Below are positions 1-10,479 of a stretch of 64,000 nucleotides of DNA, one piece after another (the first letter of the stretch is position 1; each line of letters begins with the position of its first letter). The translations under genes were made by a program, and so were the position numbers. Under the pieces are notes generated by a model. That model did not search any database and had not been told where the DNA came from. It saw only the letters and a list, made by a program, of their open reading frames with translations. Source of the DNA: Fratercula arctica. Its lineage: Eukaryota > Chordata > Aves > Charadriiformes > Alcidae. The DNA is taken from contig CANTUZ010000002.1 in assembly GCA_947846985.1 (NCBI GenBank), forward strand, positions 135,927,889 to 135,991,888, given 5' to 3'.

Positions 1-375
1 CTGCTCTGCAGTTGGATTTTGGGGAAAATTGGCACAGAGAAGCCTGTCTGTAGTTAGAGCACTTCCTGAAGGTGTTGGAGATTGCTCCATGAAGCGACTT
101 GTGTCAGAAGGTGAGAGAGGTGTCAGTATCTTGGTAAAGGTCATGCCTCTGCTGTAGAGCACATGTGGCAGGGGAGCCTTCCCTTGAGTGGGCTTGGCTG
201 AAATCGGGAGCTGGGAAGCAACGCTGTGCCTCCTTCCTGACACGTAAGAGTGTTGAAAGCTGGCTGAGAGCACCTGGAAAGCTACACAACACAGCCACTG
301 GCTTCCAGGTGCCCTAGGCAATCCTGGGTGACATGCGTAGGCAATGTCTACTTTATTATGTTCCCATTCCCTCAG

Positions 376-578
376 AGTGGCAACAAGTTGCCTGCAGCCA
401 ACTTCCTCCTCCTCACGTGGTTGCTCTCCCTGCTCCACCACATCAGCCAAAACTGTTACACCGGTTTTGGAGCAGGATGGGCTCCAGCAATCTAGCTATC
501 CACACTGGGACAAATATGCTGAGGCCAGCGGAGGACAACCTGCTCCTGCTGGAAGTGCTAGTGGAGGTGACTGGCAAG
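376..578 (+). CDS. RhoGAP-like exon with internal frameshift
   Basis: The exon follows a CCCTCAG acceptor and ends at GGCAAG before GTATGC. Its first part, from about 376 to 460, reads NKLPAANFLLLTWLLSLL and then HHISQNCYT in frame 1, the expected helix and linker of a RhoGAP domain. The second part, from about 477 to 578, reads MGSSNLAIHTGTNMLRP and on to LLLLEVLVEVTGK in frame 3. Getting from one to the other needs a net shift, consistent with roughly eight extra bases in the stretch 463-475. The family normally has NLAIC.GPNLL here, so the H and T substitutions also suggest relaxed constraint. The exon ends in phase 0. Confidence 0.5.
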
Positions 579-770
579 GTATGCTGTACTTACCAGCTGG
601 TTACAGCCTTCCAGGCTCATTAGAGCTTTGCTCTTCAGAGGTACCTTGCTGCCTTCTCTCTTGAACAAATGCTTGTGGAGTAGCTGCCTGAAAGAGCAGC
701 CCCCCCAGCTGCAGCATTCTGTGCAAAAGCAAGGGTCAGAAACAGGAAACACTGTTTGATATGTTTTCAG

Positions 771-924
771 CCACCTGGGTTAAAAACCATGGTTCGATGT
801 GTGCAGGTGATGGGCCTGGTGGAGTTTCTTATCAAGAACTGCAGGGAAATCTTTGGGGAGGAGAAGTGTGGCCTTTGCAGGCCTTCAGCTACACCATCAG
901 TGACATCCGTCGACAGCTCCGCAG
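771..924 (+). CDS. RhoGAP-like exon, final helix of the domain
   Basis: The acceptor is TGTTTTCAG at 763-770 and the donor is GCAG|GTATGA at 924/925. The reading frame continues in phase 0 from the preceding exon and encodes TMVRCVQVMGLVEFLIKNC followed by REIFGEE. That is the characteristic last helix of RhoGAP domains, which pairs with NLAI of the preceding exon. After it comes a serine/threonine-rich linker (PSATPSVTSVDSSA). The exon is 154 nt and ends in phase 1. This is the best-supported exon of the locus. Confidence 0.55.
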
Positions 925-1495
925 GTATGAGGGTGGACTGAGGACTGTCACAGGCTGAGGCTTCTGGTCCTATTCCTTAGTGTGTTCCTGGTGGTCATCT
1001 GTGCAAATAGAGCTGCTGAGTGCTCAAGACTTGACAGAGGTGCTTTCCTACTGGAAAGCTTCCCACACATTCAGAGTGGCAGGATTCACAAAGCAAACGT
1101 CACAGCCACTCTCCTGCATCTGCCCTTCACTTGCACATCAAGCATATGTTTTGAGAGTGATGGTCTTAACCTTGATATCACTTCTGGTGGGGCTGGACAT
1201 AAGACTGTTGTTCTGTTAGCCCGGCTTGTCCCGTGGCCTCTGGTCACTGCGCTCTTAGGGCATGAATGGTTTACACTTCAGGATGAGGTGACGCCTGAGG
1301 GCCTCAACTGACTTATGAAACCTGCTGACTGAGATATCCTTTTCCAAATCATTTCCATTCTGCACAGCAGACATGGCAGAAAACAGAGCACAAGAGGGCA
1401 AAGAATAAAACTGGTATAGGGTTTCAGGTGGGTTTTGCTTCAGTTGTTTTTCAGTCCCAAAAAGTCACTTCAGAGCACATGCCTTTGCTTTCTAG

Positions 1496-1640
1496 AGCAG
1501 CACTTGGAAGAGCAAAATGGCGTGCAGGAGAAGCAGATCCAGAGCATCAGGCAGAAACACTTCCGGACACACCACCCTCTCTGCTCATCCTCCTCCAAGG
1601 AGCAGGGGGAGATACGTTGGTGGAAGCAGGAACAGGAGAG
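1496..1640 (+). CDS. Candidate downstream exon of the RhoGAP-like gene
   Basis: A TTTCTAG acceptor and a GAGAG|GTATGT donor bracket 145 nt that are open in the phase-1 frame set by the previous exon. The product is hydrophilic, beginning EQHLEEQNGVQEKQIQS and ending near RWWKQEQER, and leaves phase 2. No domain is recognised. Support comes only from splice signals, phase match and protein-like composition. Confidence 0.4.
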
Positions 1641-1959
1641 GTATGTCAGGTCCACAAACACTGTGACAACGTCTCGTGCCTAAAATTATAGTTTCTGGTG
1701 CAAAGCTGAGGCTGAAATGTATAAGATCTTCTCCTTACCGGGAGCAGGAATGAAATATGCTGCAGTGTCTACTGTGAGGTGAACAGCAACAAGCAGGCAG
1801 GTGCTTCTACATAAGCCGTGGTTTTCCTTCTCTCAGCTAGAAATTCCTGTGCTGAGGCATAACTTTCCCCACTGTAGACACAGGACCCAACAGAAGCAGA
1901 CTCTGAGCGGCTACTGTGGCTCTTCTGGCATTAGATCTCTTGTGGTTTTTTTTCCCCAG

Positions 1960-2071
1960 AATGATACCTAGTAAGAAAAACCGGAAAGATTGTTTCTCAA
2001 GTGGCACTGAACTCCCCAAACTTGTGCCTCCGGAACAGAAACAAAGCAGACCAGTGTGGACTGGGAAGTAG
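1960..2071 (+). CDS. Candidate downstream or terminal exon of the RhoGAP-like gene
   Basis: A strong polypyrimidine acceptor (TTTTTTTTCCCCAG) precedes base 1960. Continuing in phase 2 from the previous exon gives RMIPSKKNRKDCFSSG then TELPKLVPPEQKQS, ending at TAG 2069-2071. It could be a terminal exon. Alternatively it splices at the weak donor CCA|GTGTGG (2053/2054), which would be phase 0 and compatible with the next candidate exon at 2509. I cannot choose between the two. Confidence 0.35.
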
Positions 2072-2508
2072 AGTATCATGTTACGGACACAAGCGAGAAA
2101 CAGCTGGTCCTCTTCAGAGAAGGTCCTATGCATTTGTGTCTCTTAAGAAAGGACTTCATTCTTGTTGTGGACTAAAATCCTGGGATGAAGGGACAAGCAA
2201 GGTCACCAGCCTGCAGCTCTGCAGAAGTTAATGATAAGGCTGATGGAGGTTCCCCTTTGCACTTTGTGCTGTGATCCCATTAGAGCTGTCCTGTTAGAAG
2301 CTGCCCACTTCAGAGAAGTTGAGCTGAGCTCCTGCTTCATCAGAGCTTCATGAAGTCTATTTTGGGTCAGGGGATTGTGCGAAATGGGGATAACGCAAAC
2401 CAATCCAAGTGGTCTGCTTTTAAGAGCTAAGGTAGACATTTGGCAAGCAGTAGCTTACTAGTCCAGGGTGTCCCGTGCCACCTGTTAACTTCTATATTTT
2501 CGTCTTAG

Positions 2509-2600
2509 GTGCCTGTAGCTTTGCCTCTGGTCACTGCAGAAAGCGTGGCAGACACCCTTACATGCCATGAACAGTGGAAGAGCTTGTCACCAGAAAGAAG
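2509..2600 (+). CDS. Candidate exon, RhoGAP-like gene
   Basis: The acceptor is CGTCTTAG and the donor AGAAG|GTAAAA. Only one of the three frames is open throughout these 92 nt. It reads VPVALPLVTAESVADTLT and on to EQWKSLSPER, ending in phase 2. It fits the next candidate exon in phase. No family is recognised for this segment. Confidence 0.3.
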
Positions 2601-2705
2601 GTAAAATGACCTAGCTTTGATTAAAATGAGACTTGATTCAAGTTTACCATGGCTTTACCTATCTAATTATACTGTTGAATGGAAAGGTCTGCGGGCTCTT
2701 CCCAG

Positions 2706-2817
2706 GAAGACGAAAACCACAGAAACAGAAAGAGAAAAATATAGCCATAGAGAAGGAAGGGAAAGTAAACCAGTAAAGAAGAGAAGAGAAAAGGAGCTTT
2801 CAGGGATCAGCATTTGA
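2706..2817 (+). CDS. Candidate terminal exon, RhoGAP-like gene
   Basis: After the acceptor CTCTTCCCAG at 2705 the phase-2 frame inherited from the exon at 2509 encodes a very basic tail (KTKTTETEREKYSHREGR, then KPVKKRREKELSG) ending at TGA 2815-2817. The lysine/arginine-rich end could bind nucleic acid or phospholipid, or serve as a nuclear-localisation signal. That is only inference from composition. Confidence 0.3.
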
Positions 2818-3049
2818 AAACATCCAAGAAGGCTGAGAAGAACAAGGAGCCCAGGTGTGTAAGAAGCTCTGCTGTCCATCCCTCAACACTTTGGACACTG
2901 CTCTAAGTATATGAAATATTTCTGTGATGCACAAAAAGTTGCAATTCCAATCCTTTTACTCATAAAGTTGTTTACAGCAATTCATTTCTACTTGTGTGCT
3001 GACATGTTGCATTTGAGACACCCAGGCCTTGCTATTTCCAACGCAGGCA

Positions 3050-3500
3050 GCGGTGAGAGGCAGAATTCGCTGCGGATTCAGCCCAAAGCAGAGTCACCCG
3101 TGGCTGGCAGCTGGGCAGCCCGCGCTTCCCTCCGCCGGAGATGGAACTGCAGGAGGTTTCCTGTCACGTCCCGTTTCCATGTTGGTGTCCCAACGCTCAG
3201 ACCCAGCGCCTGAGAACCAGCCCGGGCGCGAACCAGCCGGCGGCCCTTCGCCCGCCAAGCGGCAGCAGCGGCCCGACGGCGGCGGGCGGCTCCTGCCCCT
3301 CTCCTTGGCTGGGCTCGGCTCGGCACTTATCGGCTCGGCACTTATCGGCTGGGCACTTATCGGCTGGGCACTTATCGGCTGGGCTCTTCTCGTCTCGTCT
3401 GTGCTCGGCTCGGCTGGCTGCCCGCGGCGCCCCGCCGCCGTCCCGCTGAGGCGGCGGTTGGGGCCGGCGTCGCCTCCCTCCGTCGCGCACCGGCCGCCCT
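3050..3500. promoter_or_regulatory. Orphan CpG island
   Basis: This block is very GC-rich with many CpG dinucleotides, in contrast to the AT-rich DNA around it. It has the look of a promoter-associated island. No first exon can be assigned: the long ORFs on both strands here are the expected by-product of high GC. It could drive a transcript in either direction, for example a promoter for an unannotated RNA. A second GC-rich patch at about 4,175-4,300 may be part of the same island, separated by a CR1 insertion. Confidence 0.55.
3316..3390. repeat. 15-bp tandem repeat with GATA core
   Basis: Four consecutive 15-bp units of CGGCT(C/G)GGCACTTAT occupy 3316-3375, followed by a degenerate fifth unit to 3390. 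Units one and two are identical, and units three and four differ from them only by C to G at position 6. Each unit contains CTTATC across the junction with the next, so the reverse strand carries GATAAG every 15 bp. Confidence 0.9.
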
Positions 3501-3624
3501 AACTTAGGCGTTACAGCAAAGCCTGCGGTTGTTCTGGCTTGCCCTGCCAGCCCTCCTGGCAAACAGCGCCAGTTGCCTGTTGTTATAGTATATTTTAATT
3601 TATATGGAGAAGTATAAATTGTCT
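3501..3624. other. Spacer between CpG island and CR1
   Basis: Composition falls from GC-rich to AT-rich across this short stretch. No gene, RNA or clear regulatory element was recognised. Confidence 0.5.
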
Positions 3625-4062
3625 AGTCCAGAGAAGGGCAACGAAGCTAGAGCACAAGTCTTATGGGGAGCAGCTGGGGGAGCTGGGGTTGTTCAGCCTG
3701 GAGGAGACTGAGGGGAGACCTTAGCGCTCTCTACAACTACCTGAAAGGAGGTTGTAGCGAGGTGGGGATTGGTCTCTTCTCCCAAGTAATGGGTGATAGG
3801 TCAAAAGGAAATGGCCTCAAGTTGCACCAGGGGAGGTTTAGGCTGGATATTAGGAAAAATTTCTGTACAGAAAAGGTTATCAAGCATTGGAACAGGCTGC
3901 GCAGGGAAGTGGTGGAATTGCCACCCCTGGAGGTATTTAAAAGACAGGTAGATGTGGTGCTGAGGTTTAGTGATGGTTCTTGTCAGTGTTAGGTTGATGG
4001 TTGGACTCGATGATCTGAAAGGTCCCTTCCAACCTAGGCAATTCTATGATTCTATGATTCTA
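3625..4062 (+). mobile_element. CR1 LINE, 5'-truncated 3' end
   Basis: The sequence follows the 3' end of chicken repeat 1: CAGAGAAGGGCAACGAAGCT, GTTGTTCAGCCTGGAG, GGGGAGACCTTAGCGCTC, CTACAACTACCTGAAAGGAG, GGTTGGACTCGATGATCT, then a tail of ATTCTATGATTCT units. A short deletion lies near 3645. The copy is 5'-truncated and non-autonomous. The ORF across it is a remnant, not a host gene. It lies between two GC-rich patches and may have been inserted into a CpG island. Confidence 0.95.
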
Positions 4063-4936
4063 AGCGAATGCAGGAACTGGCAGCTTTAGGCATAAGCATG
4101 CTTTGTACCCTGCGCTTGTATCAGTTCTCTTTGCATGTCATGGGTTCCCTGATGCCAAGCTCTGCTGTTTCCCTGCAGTGAGCGAATGTAACCCCGGTCT
4201 CTGCCCTCTCCCGCCAGCAGAGCCTTGGAGCGGGGAGCGGAGCAGGCCGTGGTCGCACCTGAGCATCCGCCACAGCAGCGCCGAGCGTAGGGGCTGAGAA
4301 ATGCGGGGCACAGGGAGATGTGGTGGAGTTATGAGCTGAAAGCAGGGAGCAGATTAACAGGGATTTGAACTCACTGCAGAGGGAATTGTAGGGGATGTGT
4401 ACAGGCTTTTGCAATGCATTCACATTTGATATAATCTTTACTCCCCCCTCTAAGCGCAAGTTGGATTTAATTGCACAAGTATAGTCCTTTGACTTCACCT
4501 TTCACTGAAACTTCTCATCACTACAGAGATATCGTCATTTATGCAACTCCATACAGTCATAGTCACTCCGTACAGACCGACGGCAATAGAGACAGAACAT
4601 AAACCATGTTTTTATGCACATCTGAATTACAGTAATAATACAGACAGCCCACAGGCAAATGCAGCTGAGCTTGTGCCTTCTGAATATGCTGTGTTTTTCA
4701 GCTCCATTGTTTTGGGGTCTTCTTGGGTCAGCTCTATTGTGCATTTTCCTGTAGCCCTTCAGATGCTCTCTCCTAATCTGTATGCCCTGTGTTATGCATA
4801 ATGTATCCAAGTAATTAAATTTCCATGATGAAACCAGAAACAAGCCTTATAAACCCTGTCAGAGCCAGGAGTAAGACTCATTGTTGTTAGATGGCAGGGA
4901 CTGAAATATAATGCCTTCATCATCAGAAGAGCTGTC
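4063..4936. other. Intergenic, small GC-rich patch
   Basis: A GC-rich patch with several CpGs at about 4,175-4,300 stands out and could be the far side of the CpG island split by the CR1. The remainder is AT-rich with no recognised gene, RNA or repeat. Confidence 0.4.
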
Positions 4937-5113
4937 AAGTTGCCCAGAGGTTGCCCAGAGAGGTGGTGGAAGCCCCATTCCTGGAAGTGTTCAAGGCCAG
5001 GCTGGATGGGGCTCTGAGCAACCTGATCTAGTGGGAGATGTCCCTGCCCATGGCAGGGGGGTTGGAACTAGGTGATCTTCCAACCCTAACAATTCTATGA
5101 GTCTATGATTCTA
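4937..5113 (+). mobile_element. CR1 LINE fragment, 3' end
   Basis: About 175 bp match the extreme 3' part of CR1: GGTTGCCCAGAGAGGTGGTG, TGTTCAAGGCCAGGCTGGAT, GAGCAACCTGATCTAGTG, then a tail of CTATGA-type units. GGTTGCCCAGAG is repeated at the left edge. The subfamily resembles the copy at 16,400 more than the one at 3,625. Confidence 0.93.
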
Positions 5114-8100
5114 AGTCTTTTCTGGTACAGCTTGAAGGGCCAAAAAGTCACGGACTTGCAATGGTTCTGACACTCAGCTGTAGGTCCAGCAGGACCAGGC
5201 TTCCAGAGGTGCAGTCTGGTACGGCATGTCCTGCTGTGTTTCAGGGAGTAAGGCGGTTGTGTCCTGTCACATTTATCTAAATCCTTTCATCTAAGGAGGG
5301 AAAAAGGAATCAAGATGAATCCCCAAATACGGGATGAACGATTTCTATTACATAGGTCATATTCTCTATAACTTCAGGAATAATTCTGAGTCATCTCCTT
5401 TGCATAATATGGATTGATTCAAACTTGATCTAAATCAAGGAGTCCCCCTAGTAAGGCTGTAGGAAGAGTTTCCCTCCGGTTGCTCCCTGCAGGCTCCGGC
5501 AGCAGTGCAGGTGATTACAGCAGCTCTCCTCACGGGACCTTTGCACAGCCAGGGCAGAAATGGCCAACCCTGCTCCCATTTCGCGAGCTCTCTCAGGGCA
5601 GGCAGGAGGAAAATGACAGCGAGCCAGACTGCACCCGGGGTTGGCCAAGTCACTGCTTTTTTCTGTCATCAGGAGCCAAGATCAACATGCCATAAAATTT
5701 AAGAGTTGGAACTCTGTACACTTTTTCTAATGTTGCATTTAATTCCTATTTTTCATACAGCATGATTTCTTATGGATGATTTTTTAACCTATGCAATGTC
5801 TTCCCTGTCTCCCTAAATCTGTGACTTTGTCCCTCAGTGACCTTATTATCACTGTTTCTCCTTCCTTGTCTATGAGAAGAGAATCTACGTTCTGTTACTT
5901 TTGAGGTATCTGATTTGCTGAGGTCTGTACACCAGTAGTTTTTGAGAGTGCACCAAGATATCCTATACTATTCAACACTTATTAATGGTAAAGGAACACG
6001 GAACATCAGAGGTGTCAGCACAAGGTGAAGTCAGTGAGTGGTTGAATGCAAATACATGTGTGTTTGCACTGACAATGGATATCTGATATGTTATTTTATC
6101 TGTATGTTGCTTGGTTTTCAAGTTGTGTAGGAAGCCTAGAAAATGGAGCTGCTGTAACTGTGATTAGGTATATTCTTATGGGAAAAAAAAAAAAAAGACT
6201 TCCTTGCTTTTTTGTGTCTGCATATTGGTTGTTTTTTTTTCTATTCATATCAATTTGTGTTGAATCCTCTTACAGAGTTTGTGTAATGGAGGTAGTCTAG
6301 ATTTATATTCCAAGGCACTGATGTTTCCTTAAATTTGGATGAAACTCTTATCCTTAAGTATTGATATTTATTTCTTTGTAAGCTTAAAACTATACAAGGA
6401 AACACAAAATATTAAGCAAATAAATATAGCAAGAGTAGCCACTGAAATAATAGAAGCAGAGCAGGACATACTAATAATTTCAAAAGTGAAACAACACTAA
6501 GTTCATGCAACTGAGGTTCAAGGGAGGCTTGCAGGCAGCCTGCCTAATAGCAGTTACATGATAGCAGTAATTTGTTGTCTTTCTGCAGAGCCTTTCTCTT
6601 TTTTTAACCCCCTGATAAAATGTTTAGCACACCTTGCATAGCGCAGCAGAGCCTTGAGCACATGAGCTCATTTTTTCGCGGTTTGTACCTCCCTTCCCCA
6701 AATGCCTGGAATTTCTGGTTACCCAGCAACCCCAGGGGCATCCAAGTCCTGTACTTCGCAGCATGTGATAGTGTCTGCGAGGTCTGGAGTGGTCTTAGGA
6801 CTGAAACACCACGGTACTTGGACTGCAAAAAGGAACAAGGAGTGAAACCTGCAGACTGTAGAACTCAGATTTCATGAGAGTAGGTCACAAAGACCATTTC
6901 AGCCATGGTGATTTATGAGTTTGGAACCCCTTTATCAACACTATCTTGCTTCTACTCATCCTGTCTTCCTGGACATTTTCCATGCAACCCAAGACTGTGG
7001 TGCCTGGTAACTGTAGGACTGAAAACTGACATATTAAACAGACTTACATGTCATTGTCTGAGGTTTTCTGCACCCACTGGCTCTCACTAGTTTTAGAAAA
7101 TTATTGCCTTCACCTACAAAGTGCGTATTCATATGAAATTGCAACAGTGGTATTATAATGCAGTGGTGTTATAATACGAGAAGGGCTTGGGCGCTGAACT
7201 TTTTTTCACTTTCTGGTAGGAAAGCATATAGCTTAGTGGGGATCAGCAGGGTAAGGAAAGGAAAACAAGCATGGAAGGTACTTAACCTGTCTTTTCCTCT
7301 TAGCTAAAATTAAGTGTTCCATATGGGAGGCAATAACCTTGATGAAAATAGCCATTAACTATGCCCTCATCCCTTTTGTTTCAAAAACTTTGTACAGAAG
7401 TAACAGAAAGGAGGAAGCTTGACCCCGTTATTGCTACAGCTTATGGAGCTTTCACAGTCTTGTGGTTCTTCCTTTCCCAGATCCTCTCTAATTTCAGTTC
7501 TCCCCAAAAAAAGTTGTAAGATGCCCATTTTGGATCAGAATGTTGGAAAAAAATTACTAAGTATATTGTTCCTGGTTAGATGCACTCTGATCTCACATGA
7601 TTGTAGTCTGCTACTCAGAAACATCCTCTTCTTATAAGTCAGACCTTCCCGAGAATGAAAGTGAGATAGTGAGAGAGTTTTGTGCTCCATGCACTGGATA
7701 GGACCTTATTGAAAAGTTGTAGTAGGGCTCATGGTGTGTGTAAGAGACACTTGACTGACATCTTTAGCCTCATACTGCTGCATGTTGATCTGCTAATGTC
7801 ATTGATAGAGCAACCTGTAGATACTCAACTGCATCCAGTGGTACAAGATCATGGCACGACAATGCCTGGAGATTCTGCTAATGTCATCCTTCCAGGGCTG
7901 TTCTTTCCATCTACCTACTAGAAATCCAGTATACTTCCAGTGTCAATGAGTTTCAGGTTGGGAGTCTTCCTTGATTTGAGAGGGCAAGAATTAATATTAA
8001 TGATGAAAGTGAGGAAAAACAAAGACGAACTAGCAGTATGGTGTGGCAGTACAGTTTTTGGAAAACAGAGGGGTGTCGAGGGAAATGAATAGCTAGTTTG

Positions 8101-10470
8101 TACAAGGCCTGGGAGACACAGAAACATGAACAGTCTTCCTGATCCTGGTTACTCATCTCTCTGTTACATTTAACCTGAGAAATTATATATAAAAAAAAAA
8201 AAGAGCAGGTTTTAGTTTTCTAACTCAGATATATTCTCATACAAATATTTTGCTCATTCATATGTTATTATCTCATAAGGTAAGTCTGCTAACTCAGACT
8301 GCTATCAAGAGACATATAAAGGCTTTGAAATCTTAGTTGTGGGAATGGAGTATAGATGTTACTTAACAGGACAAGTGCTTGCAATGTAGACAAGTCTTTT
8401 GTTTGAAGAGTTTAGATGTTCTCCCAGAAGATTCAGAAGCTGCGTGTGCACTATGGAAAATGTAAGGGAGAAATGAGGTAGAAAGGCACATTTAGTTCTA
8501 ACTGACCTCTCTGGGAAACAACCAGGAAGATAAAAAGCCAAGATAAAATGCCTGAAAAATAAGGCACGAACTGATATTAACAGAAATTCATCAAATCACA
8601 GTGAAGAACCGAGCAAGATGAACTGCTGAATGTTTGCAGAAAGAGACAAAAAGGTTAGATGATTTGGATGAATTAGCCACAGAGGGAGAGTTGAAGTGGG
8701 AAAGGAAAGAGGAGCATTCTTAAGGGAGAGAGATAACGTAGTGGAGAATTTGGAGGAAGGAAAATGTCTGCTCCAAAATTGGCCCTTCTAGATTGTAAAA
8801 TGAGGATAAAACACATCAGGAGTTCAGAAAGACTGAATCAAGAGTGGGACCAAGACTGAGACTGAGATGCTTCAGAAGAAATGTAGATATTTTGGGGCAA
8901 AAATAGTGTTTACTGGAGTAAAGGTAATTTATAAGCAAAAGAAACTTGGATTGAAGGACAATACTCACAGAAAATCTGAATTACTAATACCAGCATATAT
9001 TATGAGAAAGTTGGTAGTTCATGAATCCTGGAAATTAAAGTAGGGGCCAGTTAAAAGAAAAGGTAATAAATATCATATTGTGTGTCTACGCTATTACCTT
9101 AACCATCCTGACTTTTATATTAAGGACACTTAAGCTAAAACCCCGGCTCATCCCCTGTATAAATATTAGCATAAAATAGAAGATGTCTCAGATCAATACC
9201 ACAATCCACAAGCTACTACCTGCCTTGTAATCAAACAAAATATTTAGATTGTTTCAGAGCCAAATCCCATGCAGTCAGGTTTATTTAACATTTCATTATT
9301 ACTAAAGGATACACTGTTGTCTCTTATCTGTCTTCTTAAGGAACAAAAATCCTTTTTAATTAGGTCATTACAGTCATGTGCTGCTGCCATTATATAAAGT
9401 CTTCCTGCTATGTAATGATGGATAAATAGAGCATAGCACTTACATAGGTTTGATGCCAGCATGGAAATATTAATATGCAGGCTGTAGAACAGGTAGAGCA
9501 GAGAGACTTTGATAATACAAATTCCTTTCCTCAGTCCTGTCTTAGTTCTGGCCAAACCTAAGGCTGGCAAGGTAAGTCAGCGTCACATTTCCTAACTTTG
9601 CCAAGCAAGAGGACACAAATTTATATGAAATGCCTACACTCGAGCTATTGATTAAAATCTACTTTTCAAGGGCTAACAACATTCAGTGCATAGAATTTTA
9701 ATGAAGACCAAGATATGATTATCCCATATACCTAGTTCCGAGCTATCCACACCCACTACCTTATTCTTGCGTAAGGTAAAGTCAAACACAGAAGTGGGAG
9801 GGATTTAAGGGTGATGTCAGTTATTGTTCTCCTGGAAAGGAGATGAGTGCTTCTTTCAGAGAAAGTTCCGTTTGGTTATCAGCTAAAGGACTGTATTGGC
9901 AAAAACTATACAGGTAATGCATAGAAATATATTCAAGCAGAAACTTCAGAGAATGTTGAATTAAGCCTCATTTAAACTTAGGTTTATTCTGGTAAAAATG
10001 TTTAAAGAGGTAGTCTTAAAACACCTTGTATATAAGACTGTTTAGGCTTTCAAATGTCACTGTATGTTTTTGCCCTTAATACAGTATAGAGTGTATTTTC
10101 TTTATATAGTAGACACATTAAAAACATCCATGGATTCTGAACTTAGCACTGTTGCAATTCTTTGGTAAGCACAATTACAGATTCTTCTACAAGTAATGAT
10201 AAAGACAGTTCACTACTTGTATAGGTCTGATGCTGCCACTGGATTATTTTATCTGGGCAAATTATACAATTTGACAATATAGTAATTTGTTAGTGAAGCA
10301 CCATATAGTTACTGTCCAGGGTGTCTTTCAGTTTAGTAGTAGCTTCTTAGGTCTGGAATAGTTTAAGTACACAGTGGATCCTGGGTAGCCTTTTCCCCAG
10401 AATGCTTATTGTGGAGAAATGTCAGACTGTTGTTGTTGTACATCACTTGTAAAGAATGATCATGAAGCAG
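5114..10470. other. Intergenic DNA without recognisable genes
   Basis: Mostly AT-rich with short A or T runs (for example A-runs near 6,181 and 8,190). A slightly GC-richer patch at 5,470-5,650 has no coding signature. ORFs are short and overlapping. I recognise no exon, RNA gene or mobile element. Confidence 0.5.
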
Positions 10471-10479
10471 AGAGGTGAG

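Larger units (their letters stand above)
376..2817 (+). pseudogene. RhoGAP-domain gene (TAGAP/ARHGAP20-like), 3' part, probably degraded
   Basis: This locus encodes the C-terminal half of a RhoGAP domain plus a downstream tail. RhoGAP domains speed up GTP hydrolysis by Rho-family GTPases in the cytosol. The first two exons read like the last helices of the fold: a 'LLSLLHHISQN' segment, then 'SSNLAI.TGTNMLRP', then 'VEFLIKNCREIFGEE'. Four further candidate exons follow, most with matching splice phases. The catalytic arginine-finger region lies outside the window to the left, or is missing. Within the first exon the reading frame shifts between the HHISQN and SSNLAI blocks, so the copy may be non-functional, although later exons remain open. 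Family assignment is by motif recognition. The exact paralogue is uncertain, and bird genomes may carry several related copies. No convincing poly(A) signal was found after position 2817. Confidence 0.5.

Noticed and set aside
3029..3562. ORFs of 82-157 codons in the upstream CpG island
   Set aside because: They overlap in several frames, and part of each is a translation of the 15-bp tandem repeat. This is an effect of GC content.
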